A DNA stretch of 64,000 nucleotides from Corallococcus macrosporus. Its GTDB lineage: Bacteria > Myxococcota > Myxococcia > Myxococcales > Myxococcaceae. Position 1 is the stretch's first letter. Every line of letters starts with the position of its first letter. The DNA is taken from assembly GCF_017302985.1 (NCBI RefSeq), contig NZ_JAFIMU010000007.1, positions 1,860,001 to 1,924,000 on the forward strand, given 5' to 3'. Positions 43,402 to 51,562 of this stretch are shown here, one piece after another. The position numbers and the translations under genes are program-made. Below the pieces are notes generated by a model. The model saw only the letters and a list, made by a program, of their open reading frames with translations, searched no databases and had not been told where the DNA came from.

Positions 43402-44187
43402 ATGCGTCCGCCGCCTGGACAACTGGCGATGTTCGACGCCCCGGCGCCCGGGCGGGACCCGGCGCGCGCACTGCCCTCTCGCGAGGACGCGCTGCCCCGG
43501 GCCGCGGAGCTCGCGCGGCGGGTGTCCGCCCTGCTGGGCCTTCCCGTCCACCTGCGCCTCACCGACAACCGCGCCACCCTGGTGAGCTTCCGCCGCCTCC
43601 CCGATGGCGTGCGCCTGCGCCTGCACCACCTCTTCCTGGACGCACCCGACACCGTCGTGCGCGCCCTGGCCCTCTACGTGGCCGGTGACACCGCCGCCCG
43701 CGAGGTGCTGGAGGCCTTCAGCCACGCCCACCAGGGCCAGGTGCGCCGGGAGCGCAGGCCCGGCGCCCCCCTGCGCACGCGCGGCCGCTGCTTCGACCTC
43801 AAGGCCGTCCACGCCCGGCTCGACGCGGCGTACTTCGACGGGCGCGTGCACGGCGTGGAGGTGGGCTGGGCCCGCCGCCCGGGCCGCCGCACCCGCCGCA
43901 CCATCCACCTGGGCGGCTATGACGCGCGCCTGCGCGAGGTGCGCGTCCACCCCGCGCTCGACCGGCCCACCGTGCCCGCCTTCGTCGTGGACTTCATCGT
44001 CTTCCACGCCCTGCTCCACGCGGACCTCGCCACCACCGACGCGGGCCAGGACGTCCACGACGGCGGCACCGGCCGCTGCGCCGCGGAGCACACGCCCGCC
44101 TTCCTCGCCCGCGAGGCCGCCTTCCCCCTGCGCGAGGCCGCCTGGCGCTGGCTCCTGGAAAACCTGTCATCGCTGCGGCGCGGCTGA
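43402..44187 (+). CDS. SprT-like protein with an altered zinc-protease motif
   Basis: 261 aa. The central part (about 135-230) follows SprT-like order: LDAAYFDGRVHGVEVGWARRPGRRTRRTIHLGGYD, then VHPALDRPTVPAFVVDFIVFHALLH, then CAAEHTPAFLAREAAFP. In SprT and related metallopeptidases the helix carries HExxH plus a downstream His. Here it reads His202-Ala203-Leu-Leu-His206, so the catalytic Glu is Ala while both His and the third His (EHTPAF) remain. It can probably bind zinc but is unlikely to be a standard protease. The N-terminal ~100 residues are helical and unassigned. No signal peptide. It stands alone with its own TANNNT promoter-like box. Confidence 0.65.
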   Translation: MRPPPGQLAMFDAPAPGRDPARALPSREDALPRAAELARRVSALLGLPVHLRLTDNRATLVSFRRLPDGVRLRLHHLFLDAPDTVVRALALYVAGDTAAREVLEAFSHAHQGQVRRERRPGAPLRTRGRCFDLKAVHARLDAAYFDGRVHGVEVGWARRPGRRTRRTIHLGGYDARLREVRVHPALDRPTVPAFVVDFIVFHALLHADLATTDAGQDVHDGGTGRCAAEHTPAFLAREAAFPLREAAWRWLLENLSSLRRG

Positions 44188-44282
44188 CCTGTTCCAGACA
44201 TGTCGACACGGCTGTGACACGCCCCGTGTCCCCCACCGGGAAGGTGGTGGCGGGCGGGGGGCGCACACTGCATGCTGTCCCG

Positions 44283-44687
44283 ATGCGCTTTTTCAGCGTG
44301 GAAGAGGCCAGCCGGCTGGTGCCGTTGCTGACGAAGACCTTCGGGCGCGTGCGCCCGTGGGTGGAGCGCGTGCAGAAGCTGGCGGAGCTGCTGGACGGCC
44401 CGGTGGATCCACGCGAAGCCGACGCGATGATCCCCCTGCGCGAGGAGCGCGAGCAACTGCTGGAGCGCATCCGCGGCGAGCTGGGCCCGCTCCAGGAGAT
44501 GGGCCTGGAGATCAAGGGCGCGGACGGCCTGGTGGACTTCCACGCACGGCGCGGCGAGGAGCCCGTCTACCTCTGCTGGCGCTACGGCGAGGACGCCGTG
44601 GCGCACTGGCATGACCTGAAGGCGGGCTTCTCCGGACGCCGCCCCATCGACAGCCCGGACGACTTCGAGCCCACCTACCTCAGCTGA
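44283..44687 (+). CDS. DUF2203-type small protein
   Basis: 134 aa. It starts MRFFSVEEASRLVPLL and has REEREQLLERIRGELGPLQEMGLEIKGADGLVDF, then ARRGEEPVYLCWRYGEDAVAHWHDLKAGFSGRRPI, the classic DUF2203 pattern (VYLCWxxGE.. and HxLxxGFxGR). The family is widespread, small and cytosolic, with no assigned function. CATGCT lies six bases before ATG with no Shine-Dalgarno, so the transcript may be leaderless. It is convergent with the coiled-coil gene, 15 bp apart. Neighbours give no functional clue. Confidence 0.8.
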   Translation: MRFFSVEEASRLVPLLTKTFGRVRPWVERVQKLAELLDGPVDPREADAMIPLREEREQLLERIRGELGPLQEMGLEIKGADGLVDFHARRGEEPVYLCWRYGEDAVAHWHDLKAGFSGRRPIDSPDDFEPTYLS

Positions 44688-44702
44688 CGCGCACGGAAGG
44701 GC

Positions 44703-45308
44703 TCACGTCCCCAGGCTCTGGTGCAGCAGGCCCAGCTTGTTGCGCGCGGACAAGAGCTGCTGACGCAGCGACTCCGCCTGCCGGCCGATGTCCGCGAATT
44801 TCGCCTCCTCCGCCGCGGCGGACAGCGTGGCCGCCTCGTCCGCCACCTCCGCCATGCGCGCCTGGAGCGCGGTGAAGACCTCCGTCAGCCGCGCGTCCTC
44901 CTCCGCCGTGCGCGTGGGCTGCTGGCGCAGCGCCGCGAACTCCTGCATGCGCCCGTTGAGGTCCGCCGCGCTCTGCCCCAGCGCGCCGTAGCGCGTGAGC
45001 AGGTCCTTGAACACCTCCGTGCGCTGCTGCAGCTCCTGCGCGCGCATGTTGACCGCGTCCGCCTGCGCCTGCTGCCGGTTGCGCACGCCGGTGATGGCCT
45101 GCACCAGCGCGCCCACTCGCAGGCGCAGGGCGTCGTCCAGGTCCGCCAGGTCCTTGAGCGTCTTCGACGCGCGCTCCAGCTGCTTCTCCGACGTCAGGGG
45201 AGCCTCCTTGAGCTGCTCCGACAGCGCCTCGAAACGCAGCAATTCGGCGTCGAGCGCCTGGGCGGCGGAGACCAGCTCGGAGGGCGGGGGGGTGTCACGC
45301 TTGCTCAT
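44703..45308 (-). CDS. Coiled-coil hypothetical protein
   Basis: 201 aa. It is almost entirely helical and charged with heptad-like spacing (LVSAAQALDAELLRFEALSEQLKEAPLTSEKQLERASKTLKDLADLDDALRLRVGALVQAITGVRNRQQAQADAV), Gln/Ala/Glu-rich. There are no Cys, no membrane segment and no signal. It is likely an elongated cytoplasmic protein forming dimers or larger bundles. Unassigned family, commonly seen as a single-copy gene in Myxococcaceae. ATG 45308 is chosen because the frame further upstream is antisense to the NmrA gene. CATCCT lies nine bases upstream rather than a Shine-Dalgarno. Confidence 0.65.
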   Translation of the reverse strand: MSKRDTPPPSELVSAAQALDAELLRFEALSEQLKEAPLTSEKQLERASKTLKDLADLDDALRLRVGALVQAITGVRNRQQAQADAVNMRAQELQQRTEVFKDLLTRYGALGQSAADLNGRMQEFAALRQQPTRTAEEDARLTEVFTALQARMAEVADEAATLSAAAEEAKFADIGRQAESLRQQLLSARNKLGLLHQSLGT

Positions 45309-45467
45309 GGGGCGGGGAGGATGCCATGCCCCCTGCTCCTCCCTCACGGTCGCCTGCCTGCCTCGGGAGCCTGTGCTCGGGGGCGGACAGTGCGGCCCCG
45401 GGGCCTCGCCAATACAGGGGGGCGTCTCCAGTTTTCCGTGACACGTCGCGTCCGGAGGTCTGAACCC

Positions 45468-46394
45468 ATGCCCGTGGATTTCTCCATCACCGTGCTCGTC
45501 ACTGGCGCCACCGGCCAGCAAGGCGGTGCCGTCCTCCGCAAGCTCGCCGACCGGGGCCACCACGTGGTCGCGTTGGTGCGGGACGTGGATGCTCCCGCCG
45601 CCCGCGCCCTGCGCAGGCCCGGCGTGACGCTGGCCCTGGGTGACTTCGACGACCCCGTCTCCCTGGAGAGCGCCATGCGCGGCGTGGACGCCGTCTACGC
45701 CATGGCCACGCCCTTCGGCGGCGGCGGCGTGGACGCGGAGGTCCAGCACGGCAAGAACCTGGCGGACGCGGCCAAGCGCTCCAACGTGCGGCACTTCGTG
45801 TACTCCTCCGTGGCGGGCGCGTCGGAGCTCACCGGCATCCCGCACTTCGACAGTAAGCACGCGGTGGAGCTGTACCTGCGGCGGCGGGACATGCCCTTCA
45901 CCATCCTGGCCCCCACCTTCTTCATGGAGAACCTCCTCCGCCCGCCCACGCGCGACCTGCTGGCGGCGGGAAAGCTGTCGCTGGGGCTGTCCCCCACGCG
46001 CGGCCTGCAGATGGTGGCGGTGGAGGACCTGGCCGGCTTCGCGCTGCACGTGCTGGGAGACCCGGAGCGCTTCATCGGCGAGCGCCTGGAGGTCGCCTCC
46101 GACGAGGTCACCGGCCAGCAGGCCGCCGCGCTGCTCTCCATGGTGAGCGGCCACCGCATCCACTTCGAGCAGATCCCCCTGGACCAGCTCCAGCAGCAGA
46201 GCGAGGACCTGGCGGCCATGTTCGACTGGCTGGATCGCGTGGGCTACCACGCGGACATCCTCACCCTGCGCAACAGCTACCCGCGCGTGAGCTGGCAGAC
46301 CTTCGAGACCTGGGCGCGCCACCAGGACTGGGACTTCGTCAAGGCGCCCGCCTGGCCCGCCACCGCCGCCGAGCCGGTGACGCCCCAGACGTAG
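45468..46394 (+). CDS. NmrA-family NAD(P)-binding protein
   Basis: 308 aa. The Rossmann start TVLVTGATGQQGGAVLRKLADRGHHVVALVRD has the GxxGxxG motif of atypical short-chain reductases. LALGDFDDPVSLESAMRGVDAVYAM is the typical NmrA/HSCARG second block, and YSSVAGASELTGIPHFDSKHAVELYL keeps a Lys but not the SDR Tyr-x-x-x-Lys pair in canonical spacing. NmrA-like proteins sense the NAD(P) redox state or act as reductases. GGAGG lies before ATG 45468. It is monocistronic. The C-terminal ~20 residues are an Ala/Pro-rich tail. Confidence 0.85.
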   Translation: MPVDFSITVLVTGATGQQGGAVLRKLADRGHHVVALVRDVDAPAARALRRPGVTLALGDFDDPVSLESAMRGVDAVYAMATPFGGGGVDAEVQHGKNLADAAKRSNVRHFVYSSVAGASELTGIPHFDSKHAVELYLRRRDMPFTILAPTFFMENLLRPPTRDLLAAGKLSLGLSPTRGLQMVAVEDLAGFALHVLGDPERFIGERLEVASDEVTGQQAAALLSMVSGHRIHFEQIPLDQLQQQSEDLAAMFDWLDRVGYHADILTLRNSYPRVSWQTFETWARHQDWDFVKAPAWPATAAEPVTPQT

Positions 46395-46490
46395 CGGTCC
46401 CGTCAGCCCGCCCGCTGCCCGGGTGGGAGCACGAGGCATGTCGCCCCCTGAACACCGCGCGCCCTACTTTGAAACCGGAGGAGGCATGCG

Positions 46491-47198
46491 ATGCGAGGAG
46501 TATTGGGACTGGGGGCCCTGGCGTTGAGCCTGATGGCGGGCTGCGCGGCGGAGACGAAGCTGCGGCCCACGCCGGAAGCGGGGATCCTCCAGAACGGCAA
46601 GAGCAGCGCCATCACGGAGACGCAAGGGGTGCGGCTCACGGCGGACGGCGCGGCGTGGAAGGGCTCCCCGTCCGACCTGGAGCGCCGGGTCACCCCCGTC
46701 TATGTCCGCCTGGAGAACCACGGGCAACGCGCGCTGCGGATCAAGTATCCGGACTTCGCGCTGGTGGGGCAGGAGTCCCACTTCCGCTACAGCGCGCTGC
46801 AGCCCCTGTCGCTCCGTCAGGCGACGTCCTCCCGGGAGCAGGAAGCCCCCGCGCGCTACGTCCCGGCGATGTACCCCCGGGGCAGGCTGTGGGTGGGCGG
46901 AGGCTACGGCTACGGGCCGTGGGGGGGCTGGGGACCGGGGTGGTACGGCGGCCCCTTCTACTCCCCCTACTACTACTACCCGCCGTATTACGAGGAGCCG
47001 CTGCCCACCCGGGACATGCTCAACAACGCGCTGCCGGAGGGCACGCTGGAGCCCGGCGGCACGCAGGAGGGCTTCCTCTACTTCCAGGGCGTCGCCCGCC
47101 GCGAGGACGCGGTGACGCTCCAGGTGAAGCTGGTGGACGCCCAGACGGAGCAGCCCTTCGGCATGCTCGACATCCCGTTCCAGGTGAGCACGAAGTAG
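46491..47198 (+). CDS. Lipoprotein with a Gly/Tyr/Pro-rich insert
   Basis: 235 aa. It has a lipobox (LALSLMAGCAA). The N-terminal domain (about 40-120) contains VYVRLENHGQRALRIKYPDFALVGQESHFRYSALQPLSL, a beta-sandwich-like pattern seen in conserved lipoproteins. Residues about 137-168 are a low-complexity Gly-Trp-Tyr-Pro tract (GGGYGYGPWGGWGPG...YYYYPPYY). A second beta region follows (EGTLEPGGTQEGFLYFQGVARREDAVTLQVKLVDA). The Tyr-rich tract probably forms a flexible or sticky surface segment. A good Shine-Dalgarno, GGAGGAGG, precedes ATG 46491. Its stop codon directly abuts the stop of the convergent DUF2892 gene, with no gap. Confidence 0.7.
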   Translation: MRGVLGLGALALSLMAGCAAETKLRPTPEAGILQNGKSSAITETQGVRLTADGAAWKGSPSDLERRVTPVYVRLENHGQRALRIKYPDFALVGQESHFRYSALQPLSLRQATSSREQEAPARYVPAMYPRGRLWVGGGYGYGPWGGWGPGWYGGPFYSPYYYYPPYYEEPLPTRDMLNNALPEGTLEPGGTQEGFLYFQGVARREDAVTLQVKLVDAQTEQPFGMLDIPFQVSTK

Positions 47199-47498
47199 CT
47201 AGTGCAGCAGCGTGCTGGGCGGCGCGTAGGGTGAGCGCCCCCCGTCGTGCGCCAGGTCGAGCAGCGGCGCTTCCTCCGGCTGCCCCAGCTCCCGCCGCAC
47301 GTCCGCGCCTCGCAGGGGCAGGCTCATGAGCGGCCCCAGCAGGAACAGGTCCAGCGCTCCGGCCAGGAGCGGCACCAGGCCCGTCAGCGCCACCATCGCG
47401 CCCCGGGGCGTACCGCTGCCCAGTCCGCCCAGCACCATGCCCGTGCCCGCCAGAATCCGAAGCCACCGCCCGTTGCGCGACACGATGAAGCCGACCAT
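47199..47498 (-). CDS. DUF2892 small membrane protein
   Basis: 99 aa. It has two hydrophobic segments (WLRILAGTGMVLGGLGSG and GAMVALTGLVPLLAGALDLFLLGPLMSLPL). The N-terminus VSRNGRWLRILAGTGMVLGG matches the DUF2892 / YgaP-like transmembrane domain (N...R..R...G...). The C-terminal ~35 residues are polar and cytoplasmic. The family is found alone or fused to rhodanese, with roles suggested in sulfur handling. GGGGAGG lies before ATG 47498. It converges with the Tyr-rich lipoprotein gene with zero intergenic bases. Confidence 0.75.
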   Translation of the reverse strand: MVGFIVSRNGRWLRILAGTGMVLGGLGSGTPRGAMVALTGLVPLLAGALDLFLLGPLMSLPLRGADVRRELGQPEEAPLLDLAHDGGRSPYAPPSTLLH

Positions 47499-47633
47499 GA
47501 ACACCTCCCCACGCCGAAGATGAACACTCGGCAGGGGGCGACCACGGCCGGTGTCCACCCGGCGACCTTCACCGTCCGGGGCCCGTCCGCCCGCTCGCCG
47601 CCCGGGTGACCAGCGGGGGGACGCCCTGGCGGG

Positions 47634-47639
47634 CATACT
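47634..47639 (+). promoter_or_regulatory. -10-like box before GTG 47648
   Basis: CATACT eight bases before GTG 47648, with no Shine-Dalgarno. It is close to the TANNNT leaderless arrangement of other genes here. Confidence 0.35.
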
Positions 47640-47647
47640 GCGGCGCC

Positions 47648-49186
47648 GTGAGCGAAACCGAAGCGAAGGCCCCGGTAGCGCCTGGCCTGGAGGCGGCCCT
47701 GGCCGCGTGGCGGGAGGCCGTGGGCGAGGCGCACGTCGTCGTGGATCCCGAAGCGCTGGAGGCCGCCCAGACGGCCACCTTCGCCACCACCCAGCGCATC
47801 CCCGCCATCGTGCGGCCCGCGGACACCGCGCAGGTGCAGGCGTGCCTGCGCATCGCGTCCGCGCACCGCGTGCCGGTGTACCCGGTGAGCGCCGGCCGCA
47901 ACTGGGGCTACGGCTCGCGCGTGCCTTCGGGGGACGGCAGCGTGCTGCTGGACCTGGGGCGCATGAACCGCGTCGTCGCGCACGACGAACAACTGGCGTA
48001 CCTCACCGTGGAGCCGGGCGTGACGTTCCGCCAGGCCGCCGCGTACCTGCGCGAGCGGAACTCCTCCAACTTCATCACCACCATCGGCGGCTCACCGGAC
48101 GCGAGCCTCGTGGGCAACGCGCTGGAGCGCGGCGACGGACGCGGTCCCAACTCGGACGTCTTCCAGCACGTGTGCGCGCTGGAGGTCGTCCTGCCCACGG
48201 GCGAGATCATCGAGACGGGCCATGCGCGCTTCCCCGGCTCGCGCGCCGCGCCCGTGTTCCGCTGGGGCCTGGGCCCGGTGCTGGACGGCCTGTTCAGCCA
48301 GTCGTCCTTCGGCGTGGTGACGCGGATGACGTTCTGGCTCGCGCGCAAGCAGCCCTGGCTGCGCGAGTTCGTCTGCGCGGTGAACGACGACGCGCAGCTG
48401 TGGGACTTCGTGGACCGGCTCCAGGCGCTGGCCATGGACGGCACGCTCAAGGGCAGCTTCTTCTTCTGGAACGACATCAAGGCCTTCAGCGTCACCCAGC
48501 AGTACCCCTACGCCGCCGTGGGCCGCACGCCGCTGCCGGACTGGGCGCGCGAGAAGTTCCGCGAGGGCTTCGGCCGCTGGGCCATCAGCGGCACCCTCAC
48601 CGCCCCGGACGCGGAGTTCGGCGCGCTCCTGGAGAAGCGGCTCGCGCGGGCGCTGGAGGGCGCCTTCCGCCCGCTGTCCTTCGGACCGGAGGTCCTGGAC
48701 GGCGACGGCGGCTTCCAGGGCGTGCCCTCCGAGGCGAACCTCGCCATGACCTACTGGCGCAAGCGCACGCCCCAGCCCGAGGACCCGAACCCGGACCGGG
48801 ACCGCTGCGGCTTCATCTGGTGCTGCGTCGCCGTCCCCTTCACCGGACCGGAGGCGAAGCGCGCCACGGACATCGCGGACCGCGTGCCCCGCCTCTTCGG
48901 CTTCGAGCCCAACCTGGCCCTCCTCGCCTTCTCCCCGCGCTGCCTCTACCTCATCACCGCGCTCGCCTATGACCGCGACGCGAAGGGCGAGGACGCCCGC
49001 GCCCAGGCCTGCTACCGCGCCCTCACCCGCGAGCTGGCGGACGCCGGGTACCACCTGACCCGAGCCGGACTCCAGGCCCGGGGCGCCACACCGGCCGTGC
49101 GGGACGACTCCACGGAGGTGCGCCGCAGGCTGAAGGCCGCGCTCGACCCCGAGGGAATCCTGGCTCCCGGGAGATCCGAGTCCTGA
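47648..49186 (+). CDS. VAO/PCMH-family FAD-linked oxidase
   Basis: 512 aa. The FAD-binding domain has PVSAGRNWGYGSRVPSGDGSVLLDLGRMNRV. The later SQSSFGVVTRMTFWL segment matches vanillyl-alcohol oxidase / 4-cresol methylhydroxylase enzymes, with EPGVTFRQAAAYLRER and GGSPDASLVGNALERGDG between. Family members bind FAD, often covalently, and oxidise phenolic alcohols or related compounds. The cytochrome partner of PCMH is not found nearby, so oxygen may be the acceptor. No signal peptide. GTG 47648 is chosen on the FAD-domain start and the upstream box; an earlier in-frame ATG at 47606 is possible. Confidence 0.8.
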   Translation: MSETEAKAPVAPGLEAALAAWREAVGEAHVVVDPEALEAAQTATFATTQRIPAIVRPADTAQVQACLRIASAHRVPVYPVSAGRNWGYGSRVPSGDGSVLLDLGRMNRVVAHDEQLAYLTVEPGVTFRQAAAYLRERNSSNFITTIGGSPDASLVGNALERGDGRGPNSDVFQHVCALEVVLPTGEIIETGHARFPGSRAAPVFRWGLGPVLDGLFSQSSFGVVTRMTFWLARKQPWLREFVCAVNDDAQLWDFVDRLQALAMDGTLKGSFFFWNDIKAFSVTQQYPYAAVGRTPLPDWAREKFREGFGRWAISGTLTAPDAEFGALLEKRLARALEGAFRPLSFGPEVLDGDGGFQGVPSEANLAMTYWRKRTPQPEDPNPDRDRCGFIWCCVAVPFTGPEAKRATDIADRVPRLFGFEPNLALLAFSPRCLYLITALAYDRDAKGEDARAQACYRALTRELADAGYHLTRAGLQARGATPAVRDDSTEVRRRLKAALDPEGILAPGRSES

Positions 49187-49315
49187 TGTCTCAAGAATGT
49201 CTCAGGTGGATCAGCGAAGAAAAAGAGGAGCGGAAACTTTCTGGGGGGCGCGGCCGATAAAGTCTCAAGTCGCAAGATTCCCCACCGCGCCTCGCGCCGC
49301 CGGAGCCCCCCTTCC

Positions 49316-50233
49316 ATGTCCATCGAGACCAACCGCTACCGCCCCGTGTTCCGGCACAACACCACGACGCCGCCGGCGAACGGGACGCAGGTCCGCAAGG
49401 AAGTGCAGGCCCACAAGGAAGGCCGCGCGCAGGGTGAGGCGACCATCAACCTGAACCGCAACGCTCAGGGCAACCGCGTCACCACCAGCAAGCAGGCCAA
49501 CGCGCAGACGACGGCGGACATCCACAAGCAGTTGGAGACCAGCCGCTTCGAGCAGACGGTGGCGCAGGGCGAGTGGAACAAGAGCTACGCCGCGGCCTCC
49601 GGCTCGCACACCTCCGGTGACGTGAACGGCAACTTCCACAACACGGTGGAAGGCCAGGTGCTGGCGGCGGACGTGGCGGCGCAGGGCAACATCTCCATCG
49701 ACCCGCGCCACGGCAAGATTGGCGCGCAGGGCTCCGTGGACGCGCGCGCCGACCTGGTGCGCGGCTCCGTGGAAGGCCACGCGGACAGCGCGCTGGGCCG
49801 CTCCGAGTGGGGCGCCGAGGGCAACGTGGGCGCCGAGGCGACGGCCACGGGCCAGGTGGTGCTGGATCCGCTGCACGGCCAGGCCGCGGCCTCCGTGCAC
49901 GGTGAGGCCTTCGCCGGCGCCCGCGCCAGCGCGGAAGTCTCCCAGGACATCGGCCCCGCGACGGTCACCGCCGGCGCGGAGGCGTTCGCCGGCATCGGCG
50001 TGGAGTTCGAGGCCAACGTCGGCCTGAAGGACGGCAAGCTGTCCGCCAACTTCGACGTGGGCGCGGCGCTGGGCATCGGCGCCAGCCTGGAGTTCGGCTT
50101 CTCCGTGGACGTGGGCAAGATTGGCGACACGGCGAAGAACGTCGTCGAGGGCGTGGGCAACGCGGTGCAGAACGTCGGCGAGGGCCTCAAGAACGTCGGC
50201 GAGGGCATCAAGAACGTGATGAAGCACTGGTAG
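49316..50233 (+). CDS. Gly/Ala-rich protein with toxin-like low-complexity architecture
   Basis: 305 aa, no recognised family. The N-terminal ~110 residues are hydrophilic and rich in Gln, Asn and Lys (AQGNRVTTSKQANAQTTADIHKQ), without a signal peptide. The middle (about 120-255) alternates Gly/Ala with hydrophobic and acidic residues, with EAFAG repeats and VGLKDGKLSANFDVGAALGIGASLEFGFSVDVG. The C-terminus is an amphipathic helix with a 7-residue repeat (NVGEGLK, NVGEGIK) and ends in Trp. Comparable Gly/Ala segments occur before toxin tips in some polymorphic toxins and in pore-formers, but no catalytic domain is seen. Function is unknown. It ends at a strong terminator. Confidence 0.55.
   Translation: MSIETNRYRPVFRHNTTTPPANGTQVRKEVQAHKEGRAQGEATINLNRNAQGNRVTTSKQANAQTTADIHKQLETSRFEQTVAQGEWNKSYAAASGSHTSGDVNGNFHNTVEGQVLAADVAAQGNISIDPRHGKIGAQGSVDARADLVRGSVEGHADSALGRSEWGAEGNVGAEATATGQVVLDPLHGQAAASVHGEAFAGARASAEVSQDIGPATVTAGAEAFAGIGVEFEANVGLKDGKLSANFDVGAALGIGASLEFGFSVDVGKIGDTAKNVVEGVGNAVQNVGEGLKNVGEGIKNVMKHW
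50171..50215 (+). repeat. 21-bp tandem repeat encoding NVGEGxK
   Basis: Two near-identical 21-bp units at 50171-50191 and 50192-50212, differing at one base, followed by a partial third. They encode the heptad repeat of the C-terminal amphipathic helix. Confidence 0.7.
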
Positions 50234-50266
50234 TCCCAGCGGCCTTCTCACCTGACGCTCCCCCCA

Positions 50267-50302
50267 GGGCCTCGTCCATCCGGGCGAGGCCCTTTCCTTT
50301 TC
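50267..50302 (+). terminator. Intrinsic terminator after the Gly/Ala-rich gene
   Basis: GGGCCTCG pairs with CGAGGCCC around a 10-nt loop, followed by TTTCCTTTT. Confidence 0.75.
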
Positions 50303-50346
50303 CCCGTTGCTCGACAGCCCCTGCCCCCTGGGGGACACTTTCCATC

Positions 50347-51534
50347 ATGAACTCTCTGGAAACCCTTCTCGCGCAGGGCCAGGTCGCCCAGGCCAGGGCC
50401 GAGGCCGAGAAGCTCCTCGCGAAGAACCCCCACCACCGCGACGCGCTGGTGGTGATGGCCAAGCTGGCGCTGGTGGAGAACAAGGTTCCCCAGGCGGAAG
50501 GGCTCCTGGCCAAGGCGGAGGCCCAGGGCGCCACCGCGGAGACGGGGCTCGTGCGCGCGAACATCGCCGCGCAGAAGGGCCAGCTTGACGCCGCCCTCAA
50601 GGCCTACCAGGGCGTGCTCGCGCTGGAGCCCCAGCGCGCCGAGGCGCATTTCGGCAAGGGCATGATGCTGATCAAACAGGACCAGGCGCCCCAGGCGCTG
50701 GAGGCCCTGTCCCAGGCCGCGAAGCTCGCGCCCCAGAACCCGGTGTTCCGCTACCGGCTGGGCCAGGTGCAGTTGGAGGCGGGCCAGGCGGACGCGGGGC
50801 TCGCCACGCTGCGCGAGGTCCTCACGCTGGCGCCGCGCTTCGTGCCCGCGTACCTCAGCCTGTCGCACGCGCTGTCCGCCCAGGACAAGCTGGTGGACGC
50901 GCGCAAGGTGCTGGAGCAGGGCCTCAAGGCGGTGCCCAACCAGCCGCGCCTGCTCGCGTCCGTGACGGTGCTGTCCATGGCGCTGCGCGACCTGCGCACG
51001 TCCTACCAGGCGGCCTCCGCGCTCGCGGCCCAGCGCCCCAAGGACGCGGACGCGCAGGCGAACCTGGCGCAGCTGATGCTGGCGCGCGGGCAGATCGAAC
51101 AGGCCCGGCACCTGTGCCAGACCATGGCGTCGCTGGGCGTCGCCAGCGAGTCGCTGAAGATGGCGGAGGCCACCTGCCACGAAGCGCAGGAGCCGCCCGC
51201 GTACGACAAGGCCATCAGCGCGTACGAGCAGGGCATGGGGCTGGCGCCGGACGGCTGGCGCGCGGCGAACAACCTGGGCCAGCTGCTGCTGCGCGTCCCC
51301 GCGGAGCCGGCGAACGCGAACCTGCCGCGCGCCGTGACGGTGCTGGAGGAGGCCGTGCGCCGCGCCCCGGACCGCCCGGAGCCGCTGCTCAACCTGGCGC
51401 TCGCGCAGGCGCGCCTGGGCCAGGAGAAGAAGGCGAAGGAGCTGGTGCAGCAGGTGCTCGCCATGCCGCTGGCGGAGGACACCGACCTGCACGAGGAGGC
51501 CGTGCGCCTCTCCCAGACGCTCGCGAAGGCCTGA
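50347..51534 (+). CDS. TPR-repeat protein
   Basis: 395 aa. It consists of about ten tetratricopeptide repeats, with units such as ALVVMAKLALVENKVPQAEGLLAKAEA, KAYQGVLALEPQRAEAHFGKG, ALEALSQAAKLAPQNPVFRYRLGQV and RAVTVLEEAVRRAPDRPEPLLNLALAQARLG showing the W/G/Y/A/F/A/P pattern. No signal peptide or membrane segment is seen, so it is a cytosolic scaffold for protein interactions. The partner is unknown. GACACT lies seven bases before ATG instead of a Shine-Dalgarno. It converges with the cyclodeaminase gene, 28 bp apart. No obvious neighbour shares a pathway. Confidence 0.88.
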   Translation: MNSLETLLAQGQVAQARAEAEKLLAKNPHHRDALVVMAKLALVENKVPQAEGLLAKAEAQGATAETGLVRANIAAQKGQLDAALKAYQGVLALEPQRAEAHFGKGMMLIKQDQAPQALEALSQAAKLAPQNPVFRYRLGQVQLEAGQADAGLATLREVLTLAPRFVPAYLSLSHALSAQDKLVDARKVLEQGLKAVPNQPRLLASVTVLSMALRDLRTSYQAASALAAQRPKDADAQANLAQLMLARGQIEQARHLCQTMASLGVASESLKMAEATCHEAQEPPAYDKAISAYEQGMGLAPDGWRAANNLGQLLLRVPAEPANANLPRAVTVLEEAVRRAPDRPEPLLNLALAQARLGQEKKAKELVQQVLAMPLAEDTDLHEEAVRLSQTLAKA

Positions 51535-51562
51535 AGTCCGCGCTCCGGGATGCGCGCCCGCG

